From Paenibacillus sp. FSL R7-0273 (GTDB lineage: Bacteria > Bacillota > Bacilli > Paenibacillales > Paenibacillaceae), in assembly GCF_000758625.1 (NCBI RefSeq), contig NZ_CP009283.1, positions 3,359,501 through 3,423,500 of the forward strand: a DNA stretch of 64,000 nt, in the 5' to 3' direction. This document shows positions 26,410 through 34,687 of the stretch, piece by piece (the stretch's first letter is position 1; each line of letters begins with the position of its first letter). Under the pieces are notes generated by a model. That model saw only the letters and a list, made by a program, of their open reading frames with translations. It had not been told where the DNA came from and did not search any database. The translations under genes and the position numbers were made by a program.

Positions 26410-26975
26410 TTGTATGCCTGAACTTTGCCTCGGCCAAAAACCCCGGCGGCGGCTTCCTGGGCGGCAGCCAGGCGCAGGAGGAAAGTCTGGCGCGTGCTTC
26501 TGCCCTATATCCAAGTATTTCGCAAATGAAGGAAATGTACGACTATAACCGCGGACGCAGAACCTGCTTATATTCGCACTACATGATCCACTCTCCGGGT
26601 GTTCCCGTATTCCGGGACAGCCGTGACCTTCTGCTGGAGGAGCCTTATACAGTGTCGATGATTACTGCCCCGGCCGTTAATGCGGGTGTAGTCAGGGAAC
26701 GGGACCCCCAGGAGGCACCTCTGATTGCCGGCGTGATGCTGGAGCGGATCCGGTATATTCTTGCAGTCGCTGCAGAGCAGGGACACCGGACTATTGTGCT
26801 TGGAGCATTCGGCTGCGGTGTATTCCGCAACGATCCGGCTGAGGTTGCCGGATTCTTCCGGCAGGTGCTGGCGGAGGAAGATTATCAGGCGCTTTTTGAC
26901 AGCATCGTATTTGCGGTTCTAGACCGTTCTCCGGGACAGGCTACATTAAATGCCTTCCGGCAGAAACTGTTGTGA
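26403..26975 (+). pseudogene. TIGR02452/bacterial PARG, N-terminally truncated, -1 frame to NADAR
   Basis: About 190 residues match the C-terminal two thirds of the microbial PARG (poly(ADP-ribose) glycohydrolase) family: CLNFASAKNPGGGFLGG, QAQEESLARASALYPS (the GGG and QEE catalytic signature), MIHSPGVPVFRD, SMITAPAVNAG, and TIVLGAFGCGVFRNDP. Full-length members are about 260-290 residues, so some 80-100 N-terminal residues are missing. No start codon with a ribosome site precedes the homology, which begins exactly where the NADAR frame ends. A -1 slip or one extra G in GGGG at 26403-26406 would fuse the two. Either a decayed gene or the second half of a frameshifted fusion. Confidence 0.7.
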
Positions 26976-27062
26976 TGTTGTTCACAGAACATGTCTGAGG
27001 AAAAGGTGAAAATAAAGGTTGTATTTGTCTATTGGAAAAAATGGAAAAGGGCAAGGTGAGCT

Positions 27063-27473
27063 ATGATCAACTGGAAGGAATCGTATGACATCGGTGTGGA
27101 GCAAATTGATTGCCAGCACAGGCAGCTGCTTGTGAAGCTGAACGAGTTTTTTGACGCGTGCACCAATCAGAAGGGCAAGGAACAAATTGAAGAAACACTG
27201 AGATTCCTTAAAGAGTATACGCTGGAGCATTTCAGCAGTGAAGAGCAGCTGATGAAGGACATTGATTTTCCTGAGCTGGCGGAGCACCAGAAGACGCATG
27301 CTGAATTTGTTAAGACAGTACTTGAGCTGGAAGAGACGGTTAAGACCAAGGGAGTATCGGTACTATCGACCATTAAGCTGAACCGTACTCTGACTGACTG
27401 GCTGCTTCAGCATATCAGCAAATGCGACCAGCTGATCGGCGACTGTATCGCTAACAAAGGCAGAGCGGTGTAA
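27063..27473 (+). CDS. Bacteriohemerythrin
   Basis: 136 residues. All di-iron ligand segments are present: WKESYDIGVEQIDCQHRQLL (His), YTLEHFSSEEQLM (His and Glu), EHQKTHAEF (His pair), and LLQHISKCDQ (His and Asp). It binds O2 reversibly and may deliver or sense oxygen. AAGGTG lies upstream of the ATG. Single gene with a strong terminator. Confidence 0.93.
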   Translation: MINWKESYDIGVEQIDCQHRQLLVKLNEFFDACTNQKGKEQIEETLRFLKEYTLEHFSSEEQLMKDIDFPELAEHQKTHAEFVKTVLELEETVKTKGVSVLSTIKLNRTLTDWLLQHISKCDQLIGDCIANKGRAV

Positions 27474-27493
27474 CTACATAAGGATGGTGCGAG

Positions 27494-27516
27494 GATGCCG
27501 CAAGGCATCTTTTTTT
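27494..27516 (+). terminator. Terminator after hemerythrin
   Basis: GATGCC-GCAA-GGCATC followed by seven T. Confidence 0.9.
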
Positions 27517-27590
27517 GTAAAATAAGGCTGCTGGTTAAACCGGTATTTAGCGAAGGTGCTGTGCAGAATTTATACCCGCCAAATACTTTG

Positions 27591-27599
27591 TGATATGAT
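27591..27599 (+). promoter_or_regulatory. Extended -10 for the phosphoesterase gene
   Basis: TG-A-TATGAT, an extended -10, 46 bases before the start codon; no good -35. Confidence 0.35.
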
Positions 27600-27645
27600 T
27601 TGAACTAGAGCATTAAGATAGGCTTTAAGCTAAAGGAGTGGGATC

Positions 27646-28836
27646 ATGAAAAACCTGCGCATGCTGCTGTCAGGAACGGTAATGCTGCTGGTGCTGGGAC
27701 TAGTTAATTTTTATATCGGGTATCATCTGCGGGTTCTGCTGGAGGAATTTGTGCCGGGTCTTTCTGCAGGCTTGTACTGGACGGTGTTCATGGTCATTGC
27801 TTTTGCATATATGATCGGAATGGTGCCGTGGCCGAAGAGCTTGAAGCCTGCCGCCAGATTGTTCAAGGTAGTCGGCTCTTATTATCTCGCCTGTATGGAG
27901 TTTGCCGTTATTATGCTGCCGCTGACCGATTTACTCTATTGGATACTGGGACTGACGGGTGTCAACCGCAGTCTGTTTACGGCTGAGGCAGGGGCGACGC
28001 TGGTGCTGCTGCTTGCCGTATTCCTGATCTGGGGCTCACGTAATGCGTGGAGTACCATTGTTCGCTCCCATCCGATCCGGATTGATAAATCAACCGGAAC
28101 GAGCAGCCCGCTTACGGTGGCTGTAGCATCCGACCTGCATCTGGGGAATATCGTGGGCAACCGCCATCTGCGCAAAATGGTAGCTGAAATCAACCGGATG
28201 AACCCGGATATCGTCCTGCTGGCTGGTGATGTGCTGGATGACAGCATTGAGCCTTTTATCCGCAACAGGATGAGTGAACAGCTGAAGCAGCTGAAAGCAC
28301 GGTACGGCGTGTATGCCGTCCTCGGCAACCATGAATATTATGGCGGCTCGATCCCGCAATATACCCGGGTAATGGCCGAGATTGGCATCAAGGTGCTGCA
28401 GGATGAGGTTGTTGAGACCGGAGGGGTATATATTGCCGGGCGTAAGGACAAAACGGCTGAGTCGATGGAAGGCGGCAGAAAAAGTGTCGCTGCGCTGCTC
28501 GAAGGGCTTGATCATTCCCGGCCTATTCTGATGATGGATCATCAGCCTACCGGATTTGATATGGCTGCCAAGGCAGGAGTGGATGTTCTGCTGTCAGGGC
28601 ACACTCACCGCGGCCAGATCGCACCTAACCACTTCATTACGAGACGCCTGTTCGAGCTGGACTGGGGCTACCTGCTCAAAGAGAAGCTGCATGTCGTCGT
28701 TTCCTCGGGATACGGGACCTGGGGACCGCCGATCCGGCTGGCCAGCCGCTCTGAGCTGATCAGGCTGGAGGTGCTGCCGGAAGGCAGCAGGAGCTTTAAC
28801 GGAGAACCGCTGTCTGCGAAGACTGTGCTGGCCTAA
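27646..28836 (+). CDS. Membrane-anchored metallophosphoesterase (YkuE-like)
   Basis: 396 residues. Four hydrophobic segments (about 5-25, 42-62, 75-105, 115-130) precede a calcineurin-type domain from residue 155: VASDLHLGN (D-x-H), LLAGDVLDD (G-D), VLGNHEYYGG (G-N-H-E), MMDHQP, and SGHTHRGQ (G-H-x-H), ending YGTWGPPIRL. All two-metal ligands are intact. Relatives hydrolyse phosphate esters of lipids (UDP-diacylglucosamine) or other substrates at the membrane. AAAGGAG lies before the ATG. Cleaved substrate unknown. Confidence 0.9.
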   Translation: MKNLRMLLSGTVMLLVLGLVNFYIGYHLRVLLEEFVPGLSAGLYWTVFMVIAFAYMIGMVPWPKSLKPAARLFKVVGSYYLACMEFAVIMLPLTDLLYWILGLTGVNRSLFTAEAGATLVLLLAVFLIWGSRNAWSTIVRSHPIRIDKSTGTSSPLTVAVASDLHLGNIVGNRHLRKMVAEINRMNPDIVLLAGDVLDDSIEPFIRNRMSEQLKQLKARYGVYAVLGNHEYYGGSIPQYTRVMAEIGIKVLQDEVVETGGVYIAGRKDKTAESMEGGRKSVAALLEGLDHSRPILMMDHQPTGFDMAAKAGVDVLLSGHTHRGQIAPNHFITRRLFELDWGYLLKEKLHVVVSSGYGTWGPPIRLASRSELIRLEVLPEGSRSFNGEPLSAKTVLA

Positions 28837-28920
28837 GCGCTATTTGATTGGATGTTATTCGCCTCCTGCCTGCATTCTCTGCAGCTGAGCAGGGGGCTCT
28901 TACTATTCGGAGGGAAGCTC

Positions 28921-29160
28921 ATGAAATATGTTGAGATTGGCCTGGGAAACCGCTGGCTGGTGCGCACTGAAACGGAGCTGGCGGATGGCAGCGAGTATGA
29001 GCAGCGAGGAATCGTAAGGCCGCTTAAGCTGCATTCAGTATACATAAGATGCTGGATGGGGCACACCGTATATGTGTTTGATATCCGATCGGGCTTCAAA
29101 AGAACCCGTAAGAGCCGGAAAGCCTTCAAGCTCATCCTGGGCTTCAGCAGCTACCTGTAA
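28921..29160 (+). CDS. DUF3977 family small protein
   Basis: 79 residues. KYVEIGLGNRWLVRTETELA, RPLKLHSVY and KKAFKL-like KSRKAFKLILG fit DUF3977 proteins of Bacilli. ATG at 28921 follows GGAGGGAAGCTC; the upstream in-frame ATG at 28852 has no site. Soluble, basic at the end. Function unknown. Confidence 0.75.
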   Translation: MKYVEIGLGNRWLVRTETELADGSEYEQRGIVRPLKLHSVYIRCWMGHTVYVFDIRSGFKRTRKSRKAFKLILGFSSYL

Positions 29161-29169
29161 TCATATTCT

Positions 29170-29220
29170 TTGACAGCGGCAGATGGAAAAGGTACATTAT
29201 AGTAGTTAAGCTATTAACTA
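29170..29220 (+). promoter_or_regulatory. marR promoter with palindromic operator
   Basis: TTGACA at 29170-29175, 17 bases, TACATT at 29193-29198. The perfect palindrome TAGTTAA-GCTA-TTAACTA covers 29203-29220, over the expected start of transcription. The same half-sites recur at 29744-29761. Confidence 0.7.
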
Positions 29221-29237
29221 AATGGAGCTGAACTGTA

Positions 29238-29687
29238 ATGAAGGATGATTTACACAAGCTGGTGCTGGAGCAGCCGCTGACAACGGAAGCTTTTTTCACG
29301 CTGGTGGAGACTACTGCAAGTGCTGTAGCGGTATCGGAAAAATATTGGCAGCTGCATGGATTAAACGGGGCGAGGATCCGGATTCTGGTCGAAATAGCCA
29401 AGCATGGCGGCAGTATTCTGCCTTCGGCGCTGGCTGAAAGGATCGGCGTGAGCAAGGCCAATATCAGCCTGCTACTGTCACCGCTGGAAAAGGAAAAGTA
29501 TATTACCCGGGCGGGTCACGCCGAGGATGGCCGGAAGACTGTAATTTCCATTACGGAACAAGGGCAGACGCTGCTGCTTAAGCACTTGCCGGAGAACCGG
29601 CAGGCTGTTGCCGAAGTGATGAGCCGGCTGGACGGGGAGGAGTTGTGTCAGCTGATGCGTTTGCTTGGGAAGCTGAACCGTCCTTAG
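29238..29687 (+). CDS. MarR-family repressor
   Basis: 149 residues. The winged helix runs from about 45 to 110: GARIRILVEIAKHGGSILPS, ALAERIGVSKANISLLLSPLE (recognition helix) and TRAGHAEDGRKTVISITEQG (wing, with D-G-R-K). It is preceded by a palindrome in its own promoter that is repeated before the next gene, so it probably represses itself and the NmrA-like reductase, released by a small ligand such as a quinone or an oxidant. Confidence 0.92.
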   Translation: MKDDLHKLVLEQPLTTEAFFTLVETTASAVAVSEKYWQLHGLNGARIRILVEIAKHGGSILPSALAERIGVSKANISLLLSPLEKEKYITRAGHAEDGRKTVISITEQGQTLLLKHLPENRQAVAEVMSRLDGEELCQLMRLLGKLNRP

Positions 29688-29741
29688 TTCACAGTAAATA
29701 GGCTTATCGAAGCGAAAGAGGTAAATGTGTTTCCCTGTCCG

Positions 29742-29763
29742 TATAGTTAAGGACTTAACTATA
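29742..29763. promoter_or_regulatory. Operator of the NmrA-like gene, 22-bp palindrome
   Basis: TATAGTTAAG-GA-CTTAACTATA is a perfect 10-2-10 palindrome. It contains the same TAGTTAA-N4-TTAACTA core as the marR operator. A TATAAT at 29760-29765 overlaps its right arm as the likely -10. Confidence 0.7.
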
Positions 29764-29799
29764 ATGACTCTGACTCATATAAAGAAAGGGAGTATCACT

Positions 29800-30615
29800 A
29801 TGCGAATCATGATTACAGGAGCAACCGGTCAGCTTGGAGGTTTGATTATTGATCATTTGCTGCAAAAGCTGCCTGCCGGTAGCTTAGTTGCCGGTGTACG
29901 AAATTTAAGTAAAGCTGCCAGGCTCCGGCAGTCAGACATCGAGATCCGTCACACGGATTATGATCTTCCGGAGTCGCTGGAAACGTCATTTGCAGGCATT
30001 TCACGCCTGCTCTTCATATCCAGCCCGCATCAGGAGGATGCCGTCAGGCTTCTACAGCACAAGCGGGTTATCGAAGCAGCCGGGAGAGCAGGTGTGGAGC
30101 ATATTCTCTATACTGGCTTTGCCTTTTCACACCAGGGTAGTCCAGACAATATTCATACGCTCACTGAACAGGCAATTCTGGATAGCGGGATGAAATATAC
30201 TTTCCTCAGAAACGCGCTTTACATGGATTTTGTGAGTGTCATCGGTTTGAACGAAGCGGTCAGCAGCGGTGTGCTGAACACACCACCGGGGAATTGGCGG
30301 TTTAACGCCGTCACGCGCAGCGATCTGGCTGTGGCCGCAGCGGAAATTACGGCAAATGACGGACATGAGAATACAAGCTACGAATTAACTGCCCCGCACG
30401 CCTGGACATTCGCAGATCTGGCCCAAGCACTGACCGAGTTATCCGGAAAGCCCGTTATTCACCGGGAAAAGCCCGGGATACAGCATTGGATTTATAACTG
30501 GCTGTCAGCAATTAACACCGCTTCAACCTCGGCTGATCTGGAGAGAGGGATGGGGCGGCCTGCTGCTTCGCTGAAGGAGAGTGTTGCACCTTTTATAAGG
30601 TGTCAGCAGGCTTAG
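29800..30615 (+). CDS. NmrA/QorB-like NAD(P)H-binding reductase
   Basis: About 271 residues. The N-terminal GATGQLGGLIIDHLL is the NAD(P)-binding loop; LVAGVRNLSKA and RLLFISSPHQED follow, then YTGFAFSH. It resembles QorB/YtfG NAD(P)H:quinone reductases. ATG at 29800 has AAAGGGAG upstream; earlier codons would lie inside the operator and -10. Under likely control of the MarR protein upstream, so it may detoxify the MarR ligand. Confidence 0.88.
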   Translation: MRIMITGATGQLGGLIIDHLLQKLPAGSLVAGVRNLSKAARLRQSDIEIRHTDYDLPESLETSFAGISRLLFISSPHQEDAVRLLQHKRVIEAAGRAGVEHILYTGFAFSHQGSPDNIHTLTEQAILDSGMKYTFLRNALYMDFVSVIGLNEAVSSGVLNTPPGNWRFNAVTRSDLAVAAAEITANDGHENTSYELTAPHAWTFADLAQALTELSGKPVIHREKPGIQHWIYNWLSAINTASTSADLERGMGRPAASLKESVAPFIRCQQA

Positions 30616-30626
30616 ATATTGTTAAT

Positions 30627-30655
30627 TTGTCATCCTCAAGTATTGTTGCTACCAT
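30627..30655 (+). promoter_or_regulatory. Promoter of hssRS
   Basis: TTGTCA at 30627-30632, 17-base spacer, TACCAT at 30650-30655, 37 bases before hssR. Confidence 0.45.
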
Positions 30656-30692
30656 ATAGAACAGCTAGATTTGATAACGGGAGTGGACGACA

Positions 30693-31370
30693 ATGAAAAA
30701 AATCCTGGTTGCCGACGATGATCTGAATATCCGTACCCTGCTGCGGCATGTACTGACCCGGGAGGGCTATCTTGTTGTTGAAGCGGGGGACGGGCGGGAG
30801 GCGCTCGGGCTGCTGAAGGAGCATACGGTCGATCTGGCGGTGGTGGATGTGATGATGCCGCAGATGGACGGGCTGGAGCTGTGCCAACATATACGGGAGA
30901 CCTATGATATACCGGTTATTCTGTTAACAGCGCGCCAGCAGCTAAGCGATAAGGAGCAGGGTTATCTGCACGGGACGGATGATTATGTGACGAAGCCGTT
31001 CGAGCCTGAGGAGCTGTTATTCAGGATGAAGGCCTTGTTCCGCCGGTATTCGGTGGCATCGGATGACCGGATTCGTCTTAACTCGCTCGTCATTGACCGC
31101 AAGAATTATGAAATCAGTGACGGAAATGATGTATTGCTGCTGCCGGTAAAAGAATTCGAGCTGCTGGCCCAGCTGGCCCAGTATCCGGGAAGATTATTTT
31201 CGCGCAGTGAGCTGATTGAGCTGGTGTGGGGTGCGGACTATGAGGGGGATGAGCGGACGGTGGATGTGCATATCAAGCGGCTGCGCCAGCGGTTCGCGGA
31301 TTACCAGAATGATTTTCTGATCAGAACCGTGCGCGGAATAGGCTATAAAGTGGAAATGGTGAATGCATGA
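30693..31370 (+). CDS. hssR: Heme response regulator HssR (OmpR family)
   Basis: 225 residues. Receiver domain with LVADDD, phosphoacceptor Asp in LAVVDVMMPQMDG, and Lys in YVTKPFEPEEL. The winged helix contains YEGDERTVDVHIKRLRQRF. The stretches DIPVILLTARQQLSDKE and GTDDYVTKPFE closely follow staphylococcal HssR as I recall it. Followed by the kinase (ATGA overlap) and the HrtBA transporter, and an HssR-type box precedes hrtB. Activates heme efflux when heme is in excess. Confidence 0.88.
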   Translation: MKKILVADDDLNIRTLLRHVLTREGYLVVEAGDGREALGLLKEHTVDLAVVDVMMPQMDGLELCQHIRETYDIPVILLTARQQLSDKEQGYLHGTDDYVTKPFEPEELLFRMKALFRRYSVASDDRIRLNSLVIDRKNYEISDGNDVLLLPVKEFELLAQLAQYPGRLFSRSELIELVWGADYEGDERTVDVHIKRLRQRFADYQNDFLIRTVRGIGYKVEMVNA

Positions 31371-32743
31371 AATCAATGTATATAAGAATGTGCCTGCTGT
31401 TCTGTTCGATGATTGTCATGAGCAGCGTGCTTGGCTTCCTGGTGTCCAATCTGTATTATCAGGCCCGCATCAAACCGCAAAACGACGCCAAGCTTACTAA
31501 AATGGCCATTGGGATGCAGCAGTTCATCCAGGATCATCCGGACAGCGCCGGGGAGTATCTGCTGAGTACGGCATCGCTCGGTTACAAGCTGTATCTCACT
31601 AACGGGGCCGGGGAGGAGCGGTTCTACGGATTGCCTTTCCGGAAAAATGATCTCCCTGCAGACAAGCTGCAGCTGGTGCTGGACGGCACAATCTATCACG
31701 GGGTTGCTGATTTTCCGGGCAGTGCGTTTATTACCGGATTTTTTGATAATCAGCTCAGTAATTCGGTCGGCGTTCCGGTTCAGCTGGACGGACAGACCTA
31801 TGCGCTGTTCATGCGGCCGGATGCGCAGGTGCAGTTCGGCGAGCTAAGGCTGTTTTTTGCCATGCTGATCGGGTTCAGCATTCTGTTCAGTCTATGGTTT
31901 GTGGTGGTTGCCGTGCTGCATGTGGTTAAACCCATTACCAGGCTTACCGCTGCCACACAGCGTATCTCCAAGGGCAGATACGATATCAGGCTGAATACAA
32001 GACGGCGCGATGAGCTCGGCCAGCTGGCCTCCCATTTCATGCTCATGAGCCGGGAGCTGGAGCGGACGAACCGGGCACGCCAGGAATTCGTTGCCAATGT
32101 CTCGCATGAGATCGAGTCACCCCTCACCTCCATTCAGGGCTTTGCCCATGCCCTTAAGGATTCCGCATTGCCGGACAGCCAGCGACTGGAGTATCTCTCC
32201 ATCATTGACCAGGAAAGCCGGCGGCTGTCCATGCTGAGTAAGCAGCTCCTGACACTGTCTACGCTGGATTATGATGAGAACGCGCTGCAGAGGGAACGGG
32301 TCGATCTGCGGGCCCAGCTCCGCCAGGTCATCCAGACGATGGAATGGCGGCTAACCGAAAAGGAACTGGCGGTCCGTCTGCATGCTGAGGAGATTACCGT
32401 TATGGCAGACGCGAATCTGCTTCATCAGGTGTGGATGAATCTCGTATCAAACGCAATCAAATATACACCGGCCGGGGGGACAATCTCCCTGTCAGCTTCA
32501 GCAGCCGATGGCAGCTGTACCGTTACGGTAGCGGACACCGGTGAAGGTATTTCTGCTGATGAGCTGCCGATGATTTTTGACCGGTTCTATAAGGTTGATA
32601 AAGCGCGTACTGCAGGCAGCAACAGCAGCGGTCTGGGTCTTTCCATCGCCCAAAAGATTGTCATGGCGCATAACGGGACCATTGAGGCTGCCAGCACCGT
32701 GGGGGAGGGCACTTCTTTTACGGTCACACTGCCGCATCTGTAA
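31367..32743 (+). CDS. hssS: Heme sensor kinase HssS
   Basis: 458 residues. Two helices (about 8-27 and 165-188) flank an extracellular sensor of about 135 residues. Then HAMP, H-box VSHEIESPLTSIQGFA (phospho-His), N-box NLVSNAIKYTPAGG, G1 DTGEGIS, F-box FDRFYKVDKAR and G2 GLGLSIAQKI. The H-box with E-I-E/Q-S-P-L is an HssS feature. Start overlaps hssR by four bases. Confidence 0.87.
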   Translation: MKSMYIRMCLLFCSMIVMSSVLGFLVSNLYYQARIKPQNDAKLTKMAIGMQQFIQDHPDSAGEYLLSTASLGYKLYLTNGAGEERFYGLPFRKNDLPADKLQLVLDGTIYHGVADFPGSAFITGFFDNQLSNSVGVPVQLDGQTYALFMRPDAQVQFGELRLFFAMLIGFSILFSLWFVVVAVLHVVKPITRLTAATQRISKGRYDIRLNTRRRDELGQLASHFMLMSRELERTNRARQEFVANVSHEIESPLTSIQGFAHALKDSALPDSQRLEYLSIIDQESRRLSMLSKQLLTLSTLDYDENALQRERVDLRAQLRQVIQTMEWRLTEKELAVRLHAEEITVMADANLLHQVWMNLVSNAIKYTPAGGTISLSASAADGSCTVTVADTGEGISADELPMIFDRFYKVDKARTAGSNSSGLGLSIAQKIVMAHNGTIEAASTVGEGTSFTVTLPHL

Positions 32744-32749
32744 TCGTTT

Positions 32750-32769
32750 ATTCATACTCCGTTCATTTT
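32750..32769 (+). promoter_or_regulatory. HssR-type direct repeat upstream of hrtB
   Basis: ATTCATACT (32750-32758), two bases, then GTTCATTTT (32761-32769). The HssR site known from Staphylococcus is two GTTCATATT repeats two bases apart. The spacing is the same and each half differs at one or two bases. It lies 44 bases before hrtB. Confidence 0.7.
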
Positions 32770-32812
32770 CAACCTTTACACTGTTGCCATACAGAGATGA
32801 AGGAGTGGTAGT

Positions 32813-33931
32813 ATGTTTTTGGCATTAAGGGAAATGAGGCACTCCAAGGCAAGATACAGCCTTATTATGGTGATCATGCTGCTGGTTTCGTTCCTGGTGC
32901 TGTTCGTGACCGGACTGGCCCGCGGGCTGGCCTATGCTAATATTTCTGCTGTGGAAAATATGCCGGCGGGCTATTTTGCAGTCCAGGATGATGCGGAGCA
33001 TGCCTTTAGACGTTCGCAGTTAAATGAAACGGAGCTGGCTGCAGCTATATCCGTTGTCGGCACCGGCAATGCTGCAACGCTGGCTGTACAGACAAGCACG
33101 GTTACGGCTGAGGCTGCAGAGGTAAAAGCGGATATCACCTTTTTTGCGGTCGATATGGACGGGATGCTGGCACCTGAGGTGGTGCAGGGTGAAGCCTTAA
33201 CCAATGCTTCTCAGGGAAGTGTCATTGTAGACTCAAAGCTGGAGAAATCCGGGATTGCGGTCGGGAGCACCATCGTTGACCAGGCCTCAGGGATGAGCTT
33301 TAAGGTGGCAGGCACCGTTGAAGAAAGCTCCTACAGTCATATGCCGGTCATCTACATTACGGAATCGGACTGGCAAGTCATGAAAGGTGGCACGGTACAG
33401 GAAGGGTCAGATCAGCTGCCAGCCCCTTACAATGTAATCGCACTGAAGGCGTCTTCTGCACAGGCTGCTGAGGTCGCGGGCAAGCTGGATCACGTTGAAG
33501 TGATTACGCAAAAGCAGGCCATTTCGAGCATTCCGGGCTACGCTTCTGAACAGAACTCCCTGCTCATGATGATCGCTTTCCTATTTGTTATCGCAGCGTT
33601 TGTGCTGGCCGTCTTCTTCTACGTGATCACGATCCAGAAGACGAGCCAGTTCGGCATCCTGAAAGCGATGGGCACCCAAATGTCCTACCTTGCCTGGAGT
33701 GTAGTAGGCCAGGTGCTGATTCTTTCTGCGGCGAGCCTGGCTGTCAGTCTGCTGCTGACCTTTGGCATGAATATGGGACTGCCGGATACGATGCCGTTTC
33801 AGCTGGAGCGTTCGACCATTCTTTTGACCAGTGTATTGTTTATCGGCATGTCGCTGCTGGGTGCATTAATCTCTGTAGTGAAAGTGGCTAAAGTGGACGC
33901 TTTGGAAGCGATAGGGAGGGCTGGAGCATGA
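32813..33931 (+). CDS. hrtB: Heme efflux permease HrtB
   Basis: 372 residues. FtsX-type permease: helix 1 (YSLIMVIMLLVSFLVLFVTGLARGL), an extracellular domain of about 200 residues, then three helices (about 243-365) with IQKTSQFGILKAMGTQ, the coupling motif. AAGGAG before ATG. The order permease then ATPase differs from hrtA-hrtB in Staphylococcus and all four genes run the same way. Exports heme with HrtA. Confidence 0.88.
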   Translation: MFLALREMRHSKARYSLIMVIMLLVSFLVLFVTGLARGLAYANISAVENMPAGYFAVQDDAEHAFRRSQLNETELAAAISVVGTGNAATLAVQTSTVTAEAAEVKADITFFAVDMDGMLAPEVVQGEALTNASQGSVIVDSKLEKSGIAVGSTIVDQASGMSFKVAGTVEESSYSHMPVIYITESDWQVMKGGTVQEGSDQLPAPYNVIALKASSAQAAEVAGKLDHVEVITQKQAISSIPGYASEQNSLLMMIAFLFVIAAFVLAVFFYVITIQKTSQFGILKAMGTQMSYLAWSVVGQVLILSAASLAVSLLLTFGMNMGLPDTMPFQLERSTILLTSVLFIGMSLLGALISVVKVAKVDALEAIGRAGA

Positions 33932-34635
33932 GTGCAATGCTGATGATGAAGCAGGTTACCAAGACGTACGGGGATGGCGGCCGGACAATGTCAGTGCTTA
34001 ACCAGCTGGACCTTACAGTGAACGCCGGGGAGTTCGTCGCTGTGCTGGGGCCGTCCGGTTCAGGCAAGAGCACCTTCCTTTCGGCAGCCGGAGCGCTTTT
34101 AACACCGACCAGCGGTGAAATCTGGATTGACGGAGAAGCATTGACTAACAAAGATAAGCGGGAGCTGACAGATCTGCGGCTGCAAAAGATCGGCTTCATG
34201 TTCCAGAGTGCTCAGCTGCTGCCTTATCTAAAGGTGGAGGAGCAGCTGCTGTATGTAGCCAGGCTGGCGAAGCTGGGAACTAAGGAGTCCAAGGAACGGG
34301 CTGCCGGCCTGATGAAGCGGCTGGGAATCTGGGAACGCCGCGGCCAATATCCCGAGAAGCTGTCCGGGGGCGAGAAGCAGCGGGTGGCTATTGCGCGGGC
34401 CTGGATGAACAAGCCGGCTATTCTGTTTGCCGATGAGCCTACGGCCAGCCTGGATTTCGAGCGCGGTAAGGAGGTTGTCCGGATGATCGCCGACGAGGTG
34501 CGCAGCGAAGGCAAGGCCGCAGTCATGGTAACCCATGATGAGCGGATGCTGGAATGGTGTGACCGGGTGCTTCATCTGGAGGCCGGAAAACTGGTGGAGC
34601 ACCAGAATAAAGGAGCTGAAACCGTTAGAGTATAA
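33928..34635 (+). CDS. hrtA: Heme efflux ATPase HrtA
   Basis: 235 residues. Walker A GPSGSGKS, Q-loop FMFQSAQLL, signature LSGGEKQRVAIARA, Walker B ILFADEPTASLD, H-loop MVTHDERML. MacB-like ATPase overlapping hrtB by ATGA. The terminator follows 14 bases on. Confidence 0.9.
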   Translation: MSAMLMMKQVTKTYGDGGRTMSVLNQLDLTVNAGEFVAVLGPSGSGKSTFLSAAGALLTPTSGEIWIDGEALTNKDKRELTDLRLQKIGFMFQSAQLLPYLKVEEQLLYVARLAKLGTKESKERAAGLMKRLGIWERRGQYPEKLSGGEKQRVAIARAWMNKPAILFADEPTASLDFERGKEVVRMIADEVRSEGKAAVMVTHDERMLEWCDRVLHLEAGKLVEHQNKGAETVRV

Positions 34636-34649
34636 GCTTTTATAATGAT

Positions 34650-34687
34650 AAGCCTGATTCCGCTGAATAGAAGGGAATCAGGCTTTT
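34650..34687. terminator. Terminator shared by hrtA and LysR gene
   Basis: AAGCCTGATTCC/GGAATCAGGCTT, loop 12, T run on +. The right arm overlaps the last codons of the minus-strand LysR gene, so it ends hrtA and can act for both. Confidence 0.85.
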
